Source: CAZWDO01 sp964632485 [NCBI: uncultured bacterium]
Lineage (GTDB): Bacteria > JAGOEH01
DNA length: 31,671 bases
Direction of reading: 5' to 3'
Assembly (NCBI GenBank): GCA_964632485.1
Contig: CAZWDO010000022.1
Location: forward strand, 1-31,671
Shown here one piece after another: positions 16,437 through 24,082 of the stretch; position 1 is the first letter of the stretch; each line of letters opens with the position of its first letter. The notes beneath the pieces are model-generated. The model was not told the origin of the DNA. It saw nothing but the letters and a program-made list of their open reading frames with translations, and did not search any database. Both the position numbers and the translations under genes were made by a program.

Positions 16437-17311
16437 AGTGCCTCCTGTGGCGTTTGATTAGGGTTGTTGGGTATGATCGACGGTTGACCCGACAATTCGC
16501 GGATCTTTTGCATAATCGTTAGACTTTTGCTTTCGTTGCGACGCGCGCATTCAGTTGTTAATGAATTGATAATAACGGAAATGGCGGCCATGGAATTCGT
16601 GTATAACATGTTGGCGCTTTCAATAAATAATGACTCCAGCGCAAAACTGCATATCGGGGCGATTTTATGGTCCGTTATCGCTATTACCTTGATGGATTGA
16701 CGGGAGGCCTCTTCGGCTAATATCAGGGTCTCCGGCGAGTAAGGCGGAAAAGAAAAGCAGATTAAACAATCTTTGGGTTGTGTATATAATAATTGCTCCA
16801 GGAAGGTTGTGGTTCCCTGCCGAAAATACTGCGCCGCAATGCCGATTTGATGGAGCTGATAGGATAATAGCTGCGATAATAAGTATGAAAGTCCCAATCC
16901 GGCGGTATTCACTCGTTGGCTGGTCAGAATAATCTCGACAATCATTGAAAACTTAGCTCGACTATTCATCTGAATGGTCTGGTTAATGTTTTGGATCTCC
17001 TGATTGGCGATGGCCGTCATGACATCATCCTGGATATTATTGTTCAATGGAAAACTATAGGGTTTGGCGATTTCACTTTGCAATGAGGCTGTTATTTCTG
17101 CCCGGAATCCACTGAACCCGTCATATCCCAGCAGCTTTGCGAAACGCACAATCGATGCCAGGCTTGTATTCGTCTGCGCGGCGATATCTTCGATTGTCAT
17201 CAGCGCGACATTGTGGGTGTTGTTAATCATAAAATCGGCAATGCGACGCTGGGTCAAGCTGAAATGATTGTAGGCGCGGTAAATTTTTTCTTTGACTTGA
17301 TGGGGTTTCAT
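16433..17311 (-). CDS. MurR/RpiR-family transcriptional regulator (HTH + SIS domain)
   Basis: A 292-residue regulator. The N-terminal RpiR helix-turn-helix (about residues 1-75) shows YNHFSLTQRRIADFMINN and the recognition region TNTSLASIVRFAKLLGYDGF; a SIS domain (about 105-245) follows with TQPKDCLICFSFPPYSPETL. The family usually senses phosphorylated sugars and controls adjacent catabolic genes. The frame extends to an ATG at 17335, but the ATG at 17309-17311 has AAAGGA seven bases upstream and is chosen. It is first in the cluster, overlaps the TonB receptor gene by four bases (ATGA), and has a strong promoter with an inverted repeat next to it, suggesting self-controlled repression of the whole unit. 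An RpiR regulator on a peptide-use cluster would be unusual. Confidence 0.92.
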   Translation of the reverse strand: MKPHQVKEKIYRAYNHFSLTQRRIADFMINNTHNVALMTIEDIAAQTNTSLASIVRFAKLLGYDGFSGFRAEITASLQSEIAKPYSFPLNNNIQDDVMTAIANQEIQNINQTIQMNSRAKFSMIVEIILTSQRVNTAGLGLSYLLSQLLSYQLHQIGIAAQYFRQGTTTFLEQLLYTQPKDCLICFSFPPYSPETLILAEEASRQSIKVIAITDHKIAPICSFALESLFIESANMLYTNSMAAISVIINSLTTECARRNESKSLTIMQKIRELSGQPSIIPNNPNQTPQEAL

Positions 17312-17353
17312 CTGGCGTCCTTTGTCAAAATACATGGAAAAAAATAATCAATA

Positions 17354-17380
17354 AAAATAATTTATGAAAATTATTTTTCA
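17354..17380. promoter_or_regulatory. Candidate operator of the RpiR regulator
   Basis: AAAATAATTT (17354-17363), a 4-bp spacer and AAATTATTTT (17368-17377) form a perfect inverted repeat; an overlapping one, TGAAAA-N4-TTTTCA, spans 17365-17380. It lies directly downstream of the -10 box, over the likely transcription start, where a bound repressor would block RNA polymerase. The region is AT-rich, so chance cannot be excluded. Confidence 0.5.
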
Positions 17381-17386
17381 TTTTGC

Positions 17387-17415
17387 ATAATAGGTTATTT
17401 TAATCTGCTTGTCAA
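17387..17415 (-). promoter_or_regulatory. Sigma-70-like promoter of the RpiR-led cluster
   Basis: On the minus strand TTGACA (17410-17415) and TATTAT (17387-17392) are separated by exactly 17 bp. The predicted start, near 17380, is about 70 bp upstream of the regulator's ATG and next to the inverted repeat. Confidence 0.72.
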
Positions 17416-17507
17416 GTGAAAAATTTAAAAAAAATATCTTTAATGAATTTTTATTTATGCTTTAGATACTTTACGTGATGGATAGGTTGTGATTATTAAT
17501 ATAATTG

Positions 17508-17530
17508 AAAAACTCAGCGCGCGCTGAGTT
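17508..17530 (-). terminator. Rho-independent terminator after the GGDEF gene
   Basis: AACTCAGCGCGCGCTGAGTT at 17511-17530 is a perfect 20-bp palindrome. On the minus strand it is followed by a short T-run (TTTTT, 17512-17508, then CAATT). It lies about 80 bp past the stop codon of the GGDEF gene and before the RpiR promoter, so it insulates the two units. A regulatory palindrome is the alternative. Confidence 0.6.
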
Positions 17531-17611
17531 GAAATGATACAGAGGGAAGGCGCGCTTCAAGGGTATGGTATCTATCAGTAGCTTTGGATTTCAGACAGGG
17601 AATGCTGATGG

Positions 17612-18349
17612 CTATCGGGATTCCTGGTACAAGCGATATGTGTTCCGGCCTTCACCCTTTGCCCAGTACATGGCAACGTCGGCATTCTTCATTAATGTTA
17701 AAGCCTGGTTAGCATCTTTTGGGAAAAAACTGATTCCGATAGAAGCGCCAATGTGCGCTTGTCCCATGGAGAGGGAGAATGGCGTATTCATTTCAGCCAC
17801 GATTTTTTCTGCAATCTGAGTTACCGTTTTTTGATCGGCCGGTTGACAAAGAGACATGGTGAATTCATCTCCGCCAAGACGGGCAAGAATATCACCCTGG
17901 CGACAACGGGAACTCAGGCGCTGCGAAACCTGGATCAGCAGTTCATCCCCCGCGTCGTGCCCCATGGTGTCGTTAACTTGTTTGAACTTGTCCAGATCGA
18001 TAAACAACAGGGCCAGAGTTTGCCCCATTTGTTTGGCATCGGCGCATGTCTGCTGCAATAATTCGTGAAACAGGCCACGATTGGGCAATCCGGTCAGAGG
18101 ATCGTGTCTGGCATTAATCAAATCGATTTGAGCGCCAAGCAAGTCCTCAATCATAAGTTCCAGACGAAATTCGCGCGCTTCATTCTGAATGGAAAGATTA
18201 TTGATCTGTTCGGCCAGTTCTACGACTAAAGGCGGAATTTCAACGCTTCCCGTCATCGCATCCAGATCGTGAATCGCTGCCGGATCGCCACGTATGACGC
18301 CGCGAACGATTTCCAGTAACAAGGCTAAGGGTTTTGATAAATCGTTCAT
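17612..18349 (-). CDS. Diguanylate cyclase (GGDEF)
   Basis: A 245-residue protein making cyclic di-GMP. Residues 1-75 form a short, probably helical N-terminal region with no recognisable sensor or membrane helix, so it should be cytoplasmic. The GGDEF domain occupies about 80-242: DPLTGLPNRGLF, FIDLDKFKQVNDTMGHDAGD, ILARLGGDEF with an intact signature, and VAMYWAKGEGRN. An RxxD inhibitory site seems to be present upstream of GGDEF (RQGD at about residues 154-157). GGAGG lies six bases before the ATG. It has its own promoter and terminator. It lies downstream of the output-less PAS/GAF sensor gene, in the same direction, separated by 250 bp; the two could communicate, but that is inference. 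Confidence 0.93.
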   Translation of the reverse strand: MNDLSKPLALLLEIVRGVIRGDPAAIHDLDAMTGSVEIPPLVVELAEQINNLSIQNEAREFRLELMIEDLLGAQIDLINARHDPLTGLPNRGLFHELLQQTCADAKQMGQTLALLFIDLDKFKQVNDTMGHDAGDELLIQVSQRLSSRCRQGDILARLGGDEFTMSLCQPADQKTVTQIAEKIVAEMNTPFSLSMGQAHIGASIGISFFPKDANQALTLMKNADVAMYWAKGEGRNTYRLYQESR

Positions 18350-18405
18350 CGCATGCCTCCGGTCAAATTCGATTGATAGGAATTGTTAATAGCTACACTT
18401 TATAT

Positions 18406-18434
18406 ATAGTAAGATGATTTGGGATATTTGTCAA
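18406..18434 (-). promoter_or_regulatory. Sigma-70-like promoter of the GGDEF gene
   Basis: Minus-strand TTGACA (18429-18434), 17 bp, TACTAT (18406-18411). The predicted leader is about 50 bases. The rest of the 250-bp gap to the sensor gene is AT-rich and holds no convincing gene. Confidence 0.62.
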
Positions 18435-18599
18435 GTAAAATTTTAAAAAAAATATTTCCAATTATATAGTAATCCTTACCTGAAACCTTTTAATATTTTG
18501 AACCTTTGACGTTTCCATTTTTTTGCATTGGTGACTTGAGGACAAATCTGTTTGACTTGTTTAAAATTCATGGTTAATCGCGCTGGATTTGTTGAGAGA

Positions 18600-21104
18600 C
18601 TAATTATCCCTGTCGTTTGTTTCGATTGATTTCTCTTGTTTTACCTTTGAGTCAATCAATGCGTGTTCGGTATGCTTACGTTCTGTTATATCCATGAATA
18701 TTCCATAAGTGGCAATAAAATTATGATTATTATCATAATGGGGGGTAGCTGTAACGAAAATGTAGCGAATATTACTTTTTTGAGTGATAATTTTTAATTC
18801 ATAACTACTTTGAATTCCTCGGAGCCGCAATTCGGTTTGATGCCTTATTTCCTGATATTCTTTATCATCCAGATAATTGGCCAATGATTTTCCGACAAGG
18901 CCTCCGGGGGGTGTTTCAAATATTTTTTCAGCGGCCGGATTGGCAAATTCAAAAATTTCACTTGAATTGACAATACAAATGCCTTCCCCTTGCATTTGAA
19001 CTAAAAAACGATATTTTTCTTCGTTTTTTTCCAACTGTTGCTGGAACCGTTTATGAATAATTACTTCCCAGACATTTTTCGCAATCAGAGTGAGAGCATC
19101 ACAATGAACCGGGCTATAGTTATTGGTGGAATTGCAGATTCCCATCAAAGCCCTGATTTTGCCATTATCGATCACGGGAACGGAAATGAAGCGTTGGAGA
19201 GTTTCAGAATATTTGTTGACAATGAGCGGCTGTTGCTGTCGAATAGCATTCGCGCAAATTCCCCCCGGATCAAACGGATCAAAAAGAGCGTGGGGAATGG
19301 TATCTCCGGGAGTACGTTTCGGTGAGTATGCGCTATGGGCGATTGTTCCGCCATTTTCACTGAAAAGATGGAAAAACCCGATTTGACTTTGAGTAAGTTT
19401 AATCGTTTCCTTAAGGCAGTAATCAATAATTTCTGTATCCTCTTTTTTCTGAAATTCATTCGTAAGACGCAATGCGATTTGCAGTGATTTTTCAAACAGT
19501 TTCTGCTCGGATATATCGCGGATATTCGCAATAATACCCCGGATAATCGGATTTTTCAGATGATTGGTAGCAACCGCTTCAAGATAGATCCAACTTCCAT
19601 TTTTATGCCTGTGGCGATATTGAATACGTCCCTGCGACCGCTCATTAAATATTGCATCTTGAAACGCTTGTAGTATGGCGGGCTGGTCCTCTGGATGAAT
19701 CATTTCCGTCAGTACCGGAATATTCGTCAATTCAGCAGGGTCATAACCCAGAACTTTGGCGGCAGAATCGCTGACAAACCGTTGAATTCCTTTATCATCC
19801 AGAATAATAATTACATCATACGAATTTTCAATCAGTTGCCTGAAACGCTCTTCTTTCTCCAGGAGTTCTTTTTCATGTGTTTTTATAGCCGTAATATCAT
19901 TGCATATTACCAGGATGTTTTCCGCGGGGCCGTTAGTTCTTCTTTCCGGCATTATATGAGTGAAATGATAACGGGATCCCTTTATACCCGGGAATTCATA
20001 TTCAATATTGATCATACTATTTCCGTTGAAAGCCAGGGGTAATTTTTCGTACCATAAATCCAATATTGATAAAGGAAGTTTAAGATTTTCAAGTGTTTTT
20101 CCAAAATAGAAATCAGCGCTTTTCCCTGTTAGCTCCACAATGACATCATTGATATAGAGGCAACGCAATTCTTTATTGAAACGAATGATTATCTCCGGCA
20201 GGTTTTTAGTTAATGTACGAAATTTATAATCATTTTCTGCTAATAATGATGCCTGTTCCTGAAGTTTCTGGTTTTGGTCCGTCAGTTCCCGGGTCTGTTG
20301 CTTCACTTGTTTTTTCAACTGATTCTGGTAGTCGATCAAGTGAGTTTCATAGGTGTTAATGGCGTTCATCAGATAATTGATTTGCTCGGCAATAAATCCC
20401 ACTTCGTCCTGATATACTACGGGTATCTGTATGGCTTTATTGCCAGCCGCGTATTGACTGACTCCGGTATGGATCATTGTTGCCGGTTTAAGGATATATT
20501 TACGTAACATAATATAGCTGGAAAAGGTCAATAGAATAATGACAGCCAGCGCAATTAAAATTGACAATATAATAGTATTGATTAGAAAATAATTGTAGGA
20601 TGTAAGATCAATACATAAGTGAAGTATGCATTGACGATTAATCGAAATTTCCGAAAAAGCTGGATTGAAGCGTGTAAAATATTCGATCGATTTTTTACCG
20701 AATATTTTTATCTCATTTTTTCCCTTGGTGTTCGTAAATCGTTGGACTATTTCCTGATAGGGATAATCTGTAAGGTCCAGTTTCTGATTCAGCCATTCAA
20801 TGCGACTTGATGCCAAAAAAATATAGGGTGTATCGGTAATAACAAAGATCGATTGAATATTAAGATTTGCGTTGAACGAGAGAATAATCCTTTGTAGGTC
20901 GTCCGGTTGGGAACTGTTTTCAATGTAAGAAAGGATGGCATCTCTGGCCAGTTCAATCTGATTTTTCAGTTGTCGTGAAAGAATTGCATGCACGCTTATG
21001 AAAATCAAGGTCGAAGTAACTAACGCCACGCAAACCAGTAGAATCACTAATGGTATGAGGATGCGTTTCTTGAGGGATTTGGTAACCATTCGGTTAGTCG
21101 TCAT
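18600..21104 (-). CDS. Membrane HAMP/PAS/PAS/GAF/PAS sensor without an output domain
   Basis: An 834-residue sensor from the ATG at 21104. Order: TM1 (about 15-38), a periplasmic sensing region (about 40-172), TM2 (about 175-200), HAMP (about 200-250), coiled coil, PAS (about 295-410), PAS (about 420-540, with DVIIILDDKGIQRFVSDSAAKVLGY in part), GAF (about 555-690) and PAS (about 705-815, ending in GIFMDITERKHTE). The chain stops about 20 residues later, with no histidine kinase, GGDEF or other output, and nothing encoding one follows in any frame. The frame is open to 21254, but residues before this ATG overlap the preceding gene. The ATG at 21087-21089 is also possible. It overlaps the end of the binding lipoprotein gene by 11 bp, so both are probably made together. 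Confidence 0.85.
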   Translation of the reverse strand: MTTNRMVTKSLKKRILIPLVILLVCVALVTSTLIFISVHAILSRQLKNQIELARDAILSYIENSSQPDDLQRIILSFNANLNIQSIFVITDTPYIFLASSRIEWLNQKLDLTDYPYQEIVQRFTNTKGKNEIKIFGKKSIEYFTRFNPAFSEISINRQCILHLCIDLTSYNYFLINTIILSILIALAVIILLTFSSYIMLRKYILKPATMIHTGVSQYAAGNKAIQIPVVYQDEVGFIAEQINYLMNAINTYETHLIDYQNQLKKQVKQQTRELTDQNQKLQEQASLLAENDYKFRTLTKNLPEIIIRFNKELRCLYINDVIVELTGKSADFYFGKTLENLKLPLSILDLWYEKLPLAFNGNSMINIEYEFPGIKGSRYHFTHIMPERRTNGPAENILVICNDITAIKTHEKELLEKEERFRQLIENSYDVIIILDDKGIQRFVSDSAAKVLGYDPAELTNIPVLTEMIHPEDQPAILQAFQDAIFNERSQGRIQYRHRHKNGSWIYLEAVATNHLKNPIIRGIIANIRDISEQKLFEKSLQIALRLTNEFQKKEDTEIIDYCLKETIKLTQSQIGFFHLFSENGGTIAHSAYSPKRTPGDTIPHALFDPFDPGGICANAIRQQQPLIVNKYSETLQRFISVPVIDNGKIRALMGICNSTNNYSPVHCDALTLIAKNVWEVIIHKRFQQQLEKNEEKYRFLVQMQGEGICIVNSSEIFEFANPAAEKIFETPPGGLVGKSLANYLDDKEYQEIRHQTELRLRGIQSSYELKIITQKSNIRYIFVTATPHYDNNHNFIATYGIFMDITERKHTEHALIDSKVKQEKSIETNDRDN

Positions 21105-22131
21105 AAGTGTTTCGCAGGTCTTTAACGATCGTTGGTTCGATAAACGAATCGCTGTTAAACTTATTTTTTGAAAATGGTTGATTTTTTTTATATTCGACAC
21201 CATTGAAAGCCTTTCGGAGGGTCGAATGGGGGGCAAAAAGCTCTTTTTGATCATATTGGCTCAGAATCCGAATGTTTTCAAGGGAAAATCGCAGTAATGG
21301 ATAGGGTATCTGAGTTCGGCGGCTGATAATCTGCAATCCTTCTTCTGGATGGGATTTCAGAAAAAGCGCCGCCTGACTGAGGGCTCTGACTATTTTTTTC
21401 AGATCCTGTGAGTGGCACCTGATATAGTGTTGATTTGCCGCCAGCACATCGCATACGCTATCGGAAACAATTTCACCGCTAAAAATTTCTTCGTATCCAT
21501 AGGTGAGTTTGATAAACTCCGAAAAGGGCGGGTTACTGCATACCGCATCAATTTTTTCCTGTTCTATTAATTGAATCATTAAATTCTGATTGGCTTTAAC
21601 CCACTGGATATCCTTCATTTCAATGTAGTTTTTTCTTAATGCCTCCGTTAGTATTTGACAATCGGAAGCGTGATATTCCGAAGCGATCCGCTTCCCTCGT
21701 AATTCTGTAAAACATTGTATTCCTTTTTTTGCTAAAATTACATCTGCTCTAACGGATAAATCAATGACGTAAAAGGCCCGGATCGGTTCTTGAGTTACCT
21801 GAAACAGATCGATGATTGCTTCGATATTACAGCACAAAATGTCTAATTTACCGTTTTTAAAAATTTTCTTACTATCCGAAAGCGACATAAATTCCTTAAG
21901 TTTGACCTTCACATTTTGGTCGTCGAAAAAACCTTTTTCTTCAGCGATAAATAATACCCCGTACCCGGGCCAGGTGCTCAATCCGATCATAATGGGATTT
22001 TTTTCTTTCATACATCCGGAAAATGTCAAAAACAATGAGATCAATAGGAAGTTAAACTTCTTTATTAATGCGCCATACACTAATTCTCCATTAAACCGAA
22101 TAATCAGCAGAAAAGATTTGCTTTTAATCAT
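21094..22131 (-). CDS. NMT1/SsuA-type substrate-binding lipoprotein
   Basis: Up to 345 residues. A lipobox (FLTFSGC, Cys40 in the long form) is followed by an NMT1/THI5-like periplasmic-binding fold: IMIGLSTWPGYGVLFIAEEKGFFDDQNV in outline, then LDILCCNIEAIIDLF, ELRGKRIASEYHASD and DAVCSNPPFSEF. Such proteins usually deliver sulfonates, thiamine precursors or similar small molecules to an ABC importer, but no permease or ATPase gene is present; the next gene encodes a membrane sensor. The likely role is therefore ligand presentation to that sensor. Two starts are possible: ATG at 22131 (AAAAGG eight bases before) or GTG at 22080 (GGAGA before), which would give a standard 22-residue lipoprotein signal. 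A strong promoter lies at 22226-22253. Confidence 0.85.
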   Translation of the reverse strand: MIKSKSFLLIIRFNGELVYGALIKKFNFLLISLFLTFSGCMKEKNPIMIGLSTWPGYGVLFIAEEKGFFDDQNVKVKLKEFMSLSDSKKIFKNGKLDILCCNIEAIIDLFQVTQEPIRAFYVIDLSVRADVILAKKGIQCFTELRGKRIASEYHASDCQILTEALRKNYIEMKDIQWVKANQNLMIQLIEQEKIDAVCSNPPFSEFIKLTYGYEEIFSGEIVSDSVCDVLAANQHYIRCHSQDLKKIVRALSQAALFLKSHPEEGLQIISRRTQIPYPLLRFSLENIRILSQYDQKELFAPHSTLRKAFNGVEYKKNQPFSKNKFNSDSFIEPTIVKDLRNTYDD

Positions 22132-22225
22132 AAAACAGGCCTTTTCTTGTCAGGAAAATTTTGCATAGGCTAACCTTGAAATTATTGATCTATCGAGCCA
22201 AAATACGAGAGTCTATCTTACTACA

Positions 22226-22253
22226 ATTATAACAAAAAATAGTGGGATGTCAA
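22226..22253 (-). promoter_or_regulatory. Sigma-70-like promoter of the lipoprotein/sensor pair
   Basis: Minus-strand TTGACA (22248-22253), 16 bp, TATAAT (22226-22231): both boxes perfect. The transcript would start near 22219, leaving a leader of about 90 bases before the ATG at 22131. Confidence 0.75.
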
Positions 22254-22319
22254 GTTTTTTTTGCTAATATTTTTTTAGTTTTGAAACGAACGGCAAATGG
22301 GAAAAGGAGAATTGTCGCG

Positions 22320-23192
22320 CTACAATTTAATACGATCAAAGCCTTTACCGTAAACGCCCATGACGGTAGCGACCGAGATAAAGGCTTCGGGATCTTCATC
22401 CCGTACCAGACGAAGAATCAGGGGGAGTTCGCTTTTACGACCCACTACCAGCAGAATTTCCTGGTTTTGGCCGCTATACCAGCCCCGACCGTTGATAAAG
22501 GTAACTCCTCGTTTGATCTCGGCGCCGATCCTGTCGGCAATTCGCCGGTTTTGATTAGAGAAGATAAAAAACTGGACCGATTGTTTGGCGCCTTCCAGCA
22601 CCATATCAACGGTGTAAGCGCTCACCGCCATCGTAACGTAACCATAGACGATTTTTTCCAGAGAACCGAAGATAAACCAGGACGAAGCAATAATGACCAG
22701 ATCAAAAGTGATAAAGATTCTCCCGGGGGAAATGTTACGATAATGATTGATCAACATGGCAATTATATCGGTTCCACCCGTGCTGCCACCCTGAGTGAAA
22801 ACCAGGCCGACACCGGCGCCACCCAGCGCTCCGCCGATAATCGCTGCCATGAAATCATCATTGATGATCGGTTGTTTGATCAATGACTGCAATAAGAAAA
22901 TAAATCCCGAAAGCGCCAGAATGCCATACACCGTCTTCACCCCAAACTGCGCTCCCAATATGCGAATTGCGGCCAAAATCAGGATAATATTAATAATCAG
23001 ATAGGTGATTCCTATTGGGAATCCGCTCGCAAAGAAGACCAGGCTGCTGATGCCACTGACGCCGCCCCCTATAATTTTTGCCGGTATTAAAAAAAGATTC
23101 AATCCTACGGCGCTAATAAGCAATCCTAACGTAATAATAATATAATTGCGAATAGAAAGCTGAATACTCATTTTTTCTTCCAGTTTAAACAT
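22320..23192 (-). CDS. YitT-family membrane protein (DUF161 + DUF2179)
   Basis: A 290-residue inner-membrane protein. The membrane part (about residues 15-205) has the family sequence GLNLFLIPAKIIGGGVSGISSL in outline and FTQGGSTGGTDIIAMLI; a soluble C-terminal DUF2179 domain (about 210-290) includes TFINGRGWYSGQNQEILLVV and DEDPEAFISV. The transport or sensory function of the family is unsettled. The frame is open to 23279, but the promoter at 23227-23255 lies inside that extension, so the start must be downstream: ATG at 23192 (AGGA upstream) or ATG at 23171 (GGAAG upstream). It is transcribed away from the LytTR regulator, so it could be its target. Confidence 0.88.
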   Translation of the reverse strand: MFKLEEKMSIQLSIRNYIIITLGLLISAVGLNLFLIPAKIIGGGVSGISSLVFFASGFPIGITYLIINIILILAAIRILGAQFGVKTVYGILALSGFIFLLQSLIKQPIINDDFMAAIIGGALGGAGVGLVFTQGGSTGGTDIIAMLINHYRNISPGRIFITFDLVIIASSWFIFGSLEKIVYGYVTMAVSAYTVDMVLEGAKQSVQFFIFSNQNRRIADRIGAEIKRGVTFINGRGWYSGQNQEILLVVGRKSELPLILRLVRDEDPEAFISVATVMGVYGKGFDRIKL

Positions 23193-23226
23193 TGTTTCGC
23201 CATTCCTGTGGCTTTTAAACATATAA

Positions 23227-23255
23227 ATTATATAACAATTTTCTAATAAAATCAA
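23227..23255 (-). promoter_or_regulatory. Sigma-70-like promoter of the YitT gene
   Basis: Minus-strand TTGATT (23250-23255), 17 bp, TATAAT (23227-23232). It fixes the YitT start downstream of about 23220. It is back to back with the promoter region of the LytTR gene. Confidence 0.65.
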
Positions 23256-23270
23256 GTTGTAAAATAAAGT

Positions 23271-23301
23271 TTGAAACATTTATAAATTAATTTCGTATAT
23301 A
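23271..23301 (+). promoter_or_regulatory. Weak candidate promoter of the LytTR operon
   Basis: TTGAAA (23271-23276) and TATATA (23296-23301) are 19 bp apart, longer than optimal. Two AGTYAAA words ten bases apart (23308-23314, 23318-23324) follow, next to the ribosome-binding site; they might be a regulator site. Confidence 0.3.
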
Positions 23302-23337
23302 AAAACCAGTTAAATCTAGTCAAAGGAAGGGTAAATC

Positions 23338-24057
23338 GTGGAAGTCATGATTGTGGAAGATGAAAAATCAATTGCCCGTTATATTGAAATTTTGTGTAGC
23401 CGTTTTCTTTCCGGACAACTCCAGCATACGTATGTTTTTCACAGTGTTCGACATGCCAGGGATTTCATAGAGAATCATGGTGTAGATTTATGCCTTTTAG
23501 ATCTGGATGTCAATGGTGAAAACGGGTATGATTTATTAAATTTTAATGGACGCCACACCTTTCCCACGATTATTGTTTCCGCTCATATTCAGAAAGCCAT
23601 TGATGCATTTGAATACGGAGTAGTGGATTTTGTGCCTAAGCCCTTTGATGATAACCGTTTTGAAAAAGCAGTCGATCGATTTCTTTCCAGTTGTGTGAAT
23701 CCACAGGCTCATAAGCGGTTTCTGGTTTCAAAACAGGGCGCCCAAAATAGTTTGATTGATACGCAGAATATCTCACATTTTAAAGCAGCGGATATTTATG
23801 TAGAGGCTCATCTTTTAGATGGCAAAATTGAATTGTTATCCGAGACGATGAACTGCCTGGAAGAAAAATTGCCGGCTAATTTTTTTCGCTCGCACCGTTC
23901 CTATATTATTGATTTAAATCGAGTGGAGAATTATGGGTATCATGGTAGCGGCAATTATGGAGTTCATCTTAAAGGAATAGAGCAGGTTCTGCCATTGAGC
24001 CGTTCCAGGCATAAGGCGCTTGACGCCGCTTTATCGGTTTTACACGGTAGTTGCTAA
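23338..24057 (+). CDS. LytTR-family response regulator
   Basis: A 239-residue regulator. The receiver domain (about 1-115) has acidic residues Glu7-Asp8, phospho-acceptor Asp55 (LCLLDLD), Ser81 (IVSAH) and Lys101 (VPKPFDD). The LytTR DNA-binding domain (about 130-235) shows ISHFKAADIYVEAH, PANFFRSHRSYIIDLNRVE and LPLSRSRHKAL. Translation appears to start at GTG, with AAAGGAAGGG upstream; the ATG three codons later is an alternative. It is followed after 25 bp by its kinase, the reverse of the commonest LytS-LytR order. It is divergent from YitT, with the shared 145-bp gap a natural place for its binding site. Confidence 0.93.
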   Translation: MEVMIVEDEKSIARYIEILCSRFLSGQLQHTYVFHSVRHARDFIENHGVDLCLLDLDVNGENGYDLLNFNGRHTFPTIIVSAHIQKAIDAFEYGVVDFVPKPFDDNRFEKAVDRFLSSCVNPQAHKRFLVSKQGAQNSLIDTQNISHFKAADIYVEAHLLDGKIELLSETMNCLEEKLPANFFRSHRSYIIDLNRVENYGYHGSGNYGVHLKGIEQVLPLSRSRHKALDAALSVLHGSC

Positions 24058-24082
24058 TCAATATCTCTCTCATTGGCCTTAA

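Noticed and set aside
18476-18571. 31-residue lysine-rich frame on the minus strand between the sensor and the GGDEF gene
   Set aside because: It has no ribosome-binding site, no promoter of its own and no recognisable features; AT-rich DNA gives Lys-rich frames by chance.
21094-22131. ABC importer system around the NMT1-type lipoprotein
   Set aside because: No permease or ATPase gene is present on either side; the adjacent gene is a sensor, so a transport role is not supported here.
23193-23279. Longer N-terminus of the YitT protein
   Set aside because: The added stretch contains the promoter (TTGATT-17-TATAAT), so it would not be transcribed, and better starts lie downstream.
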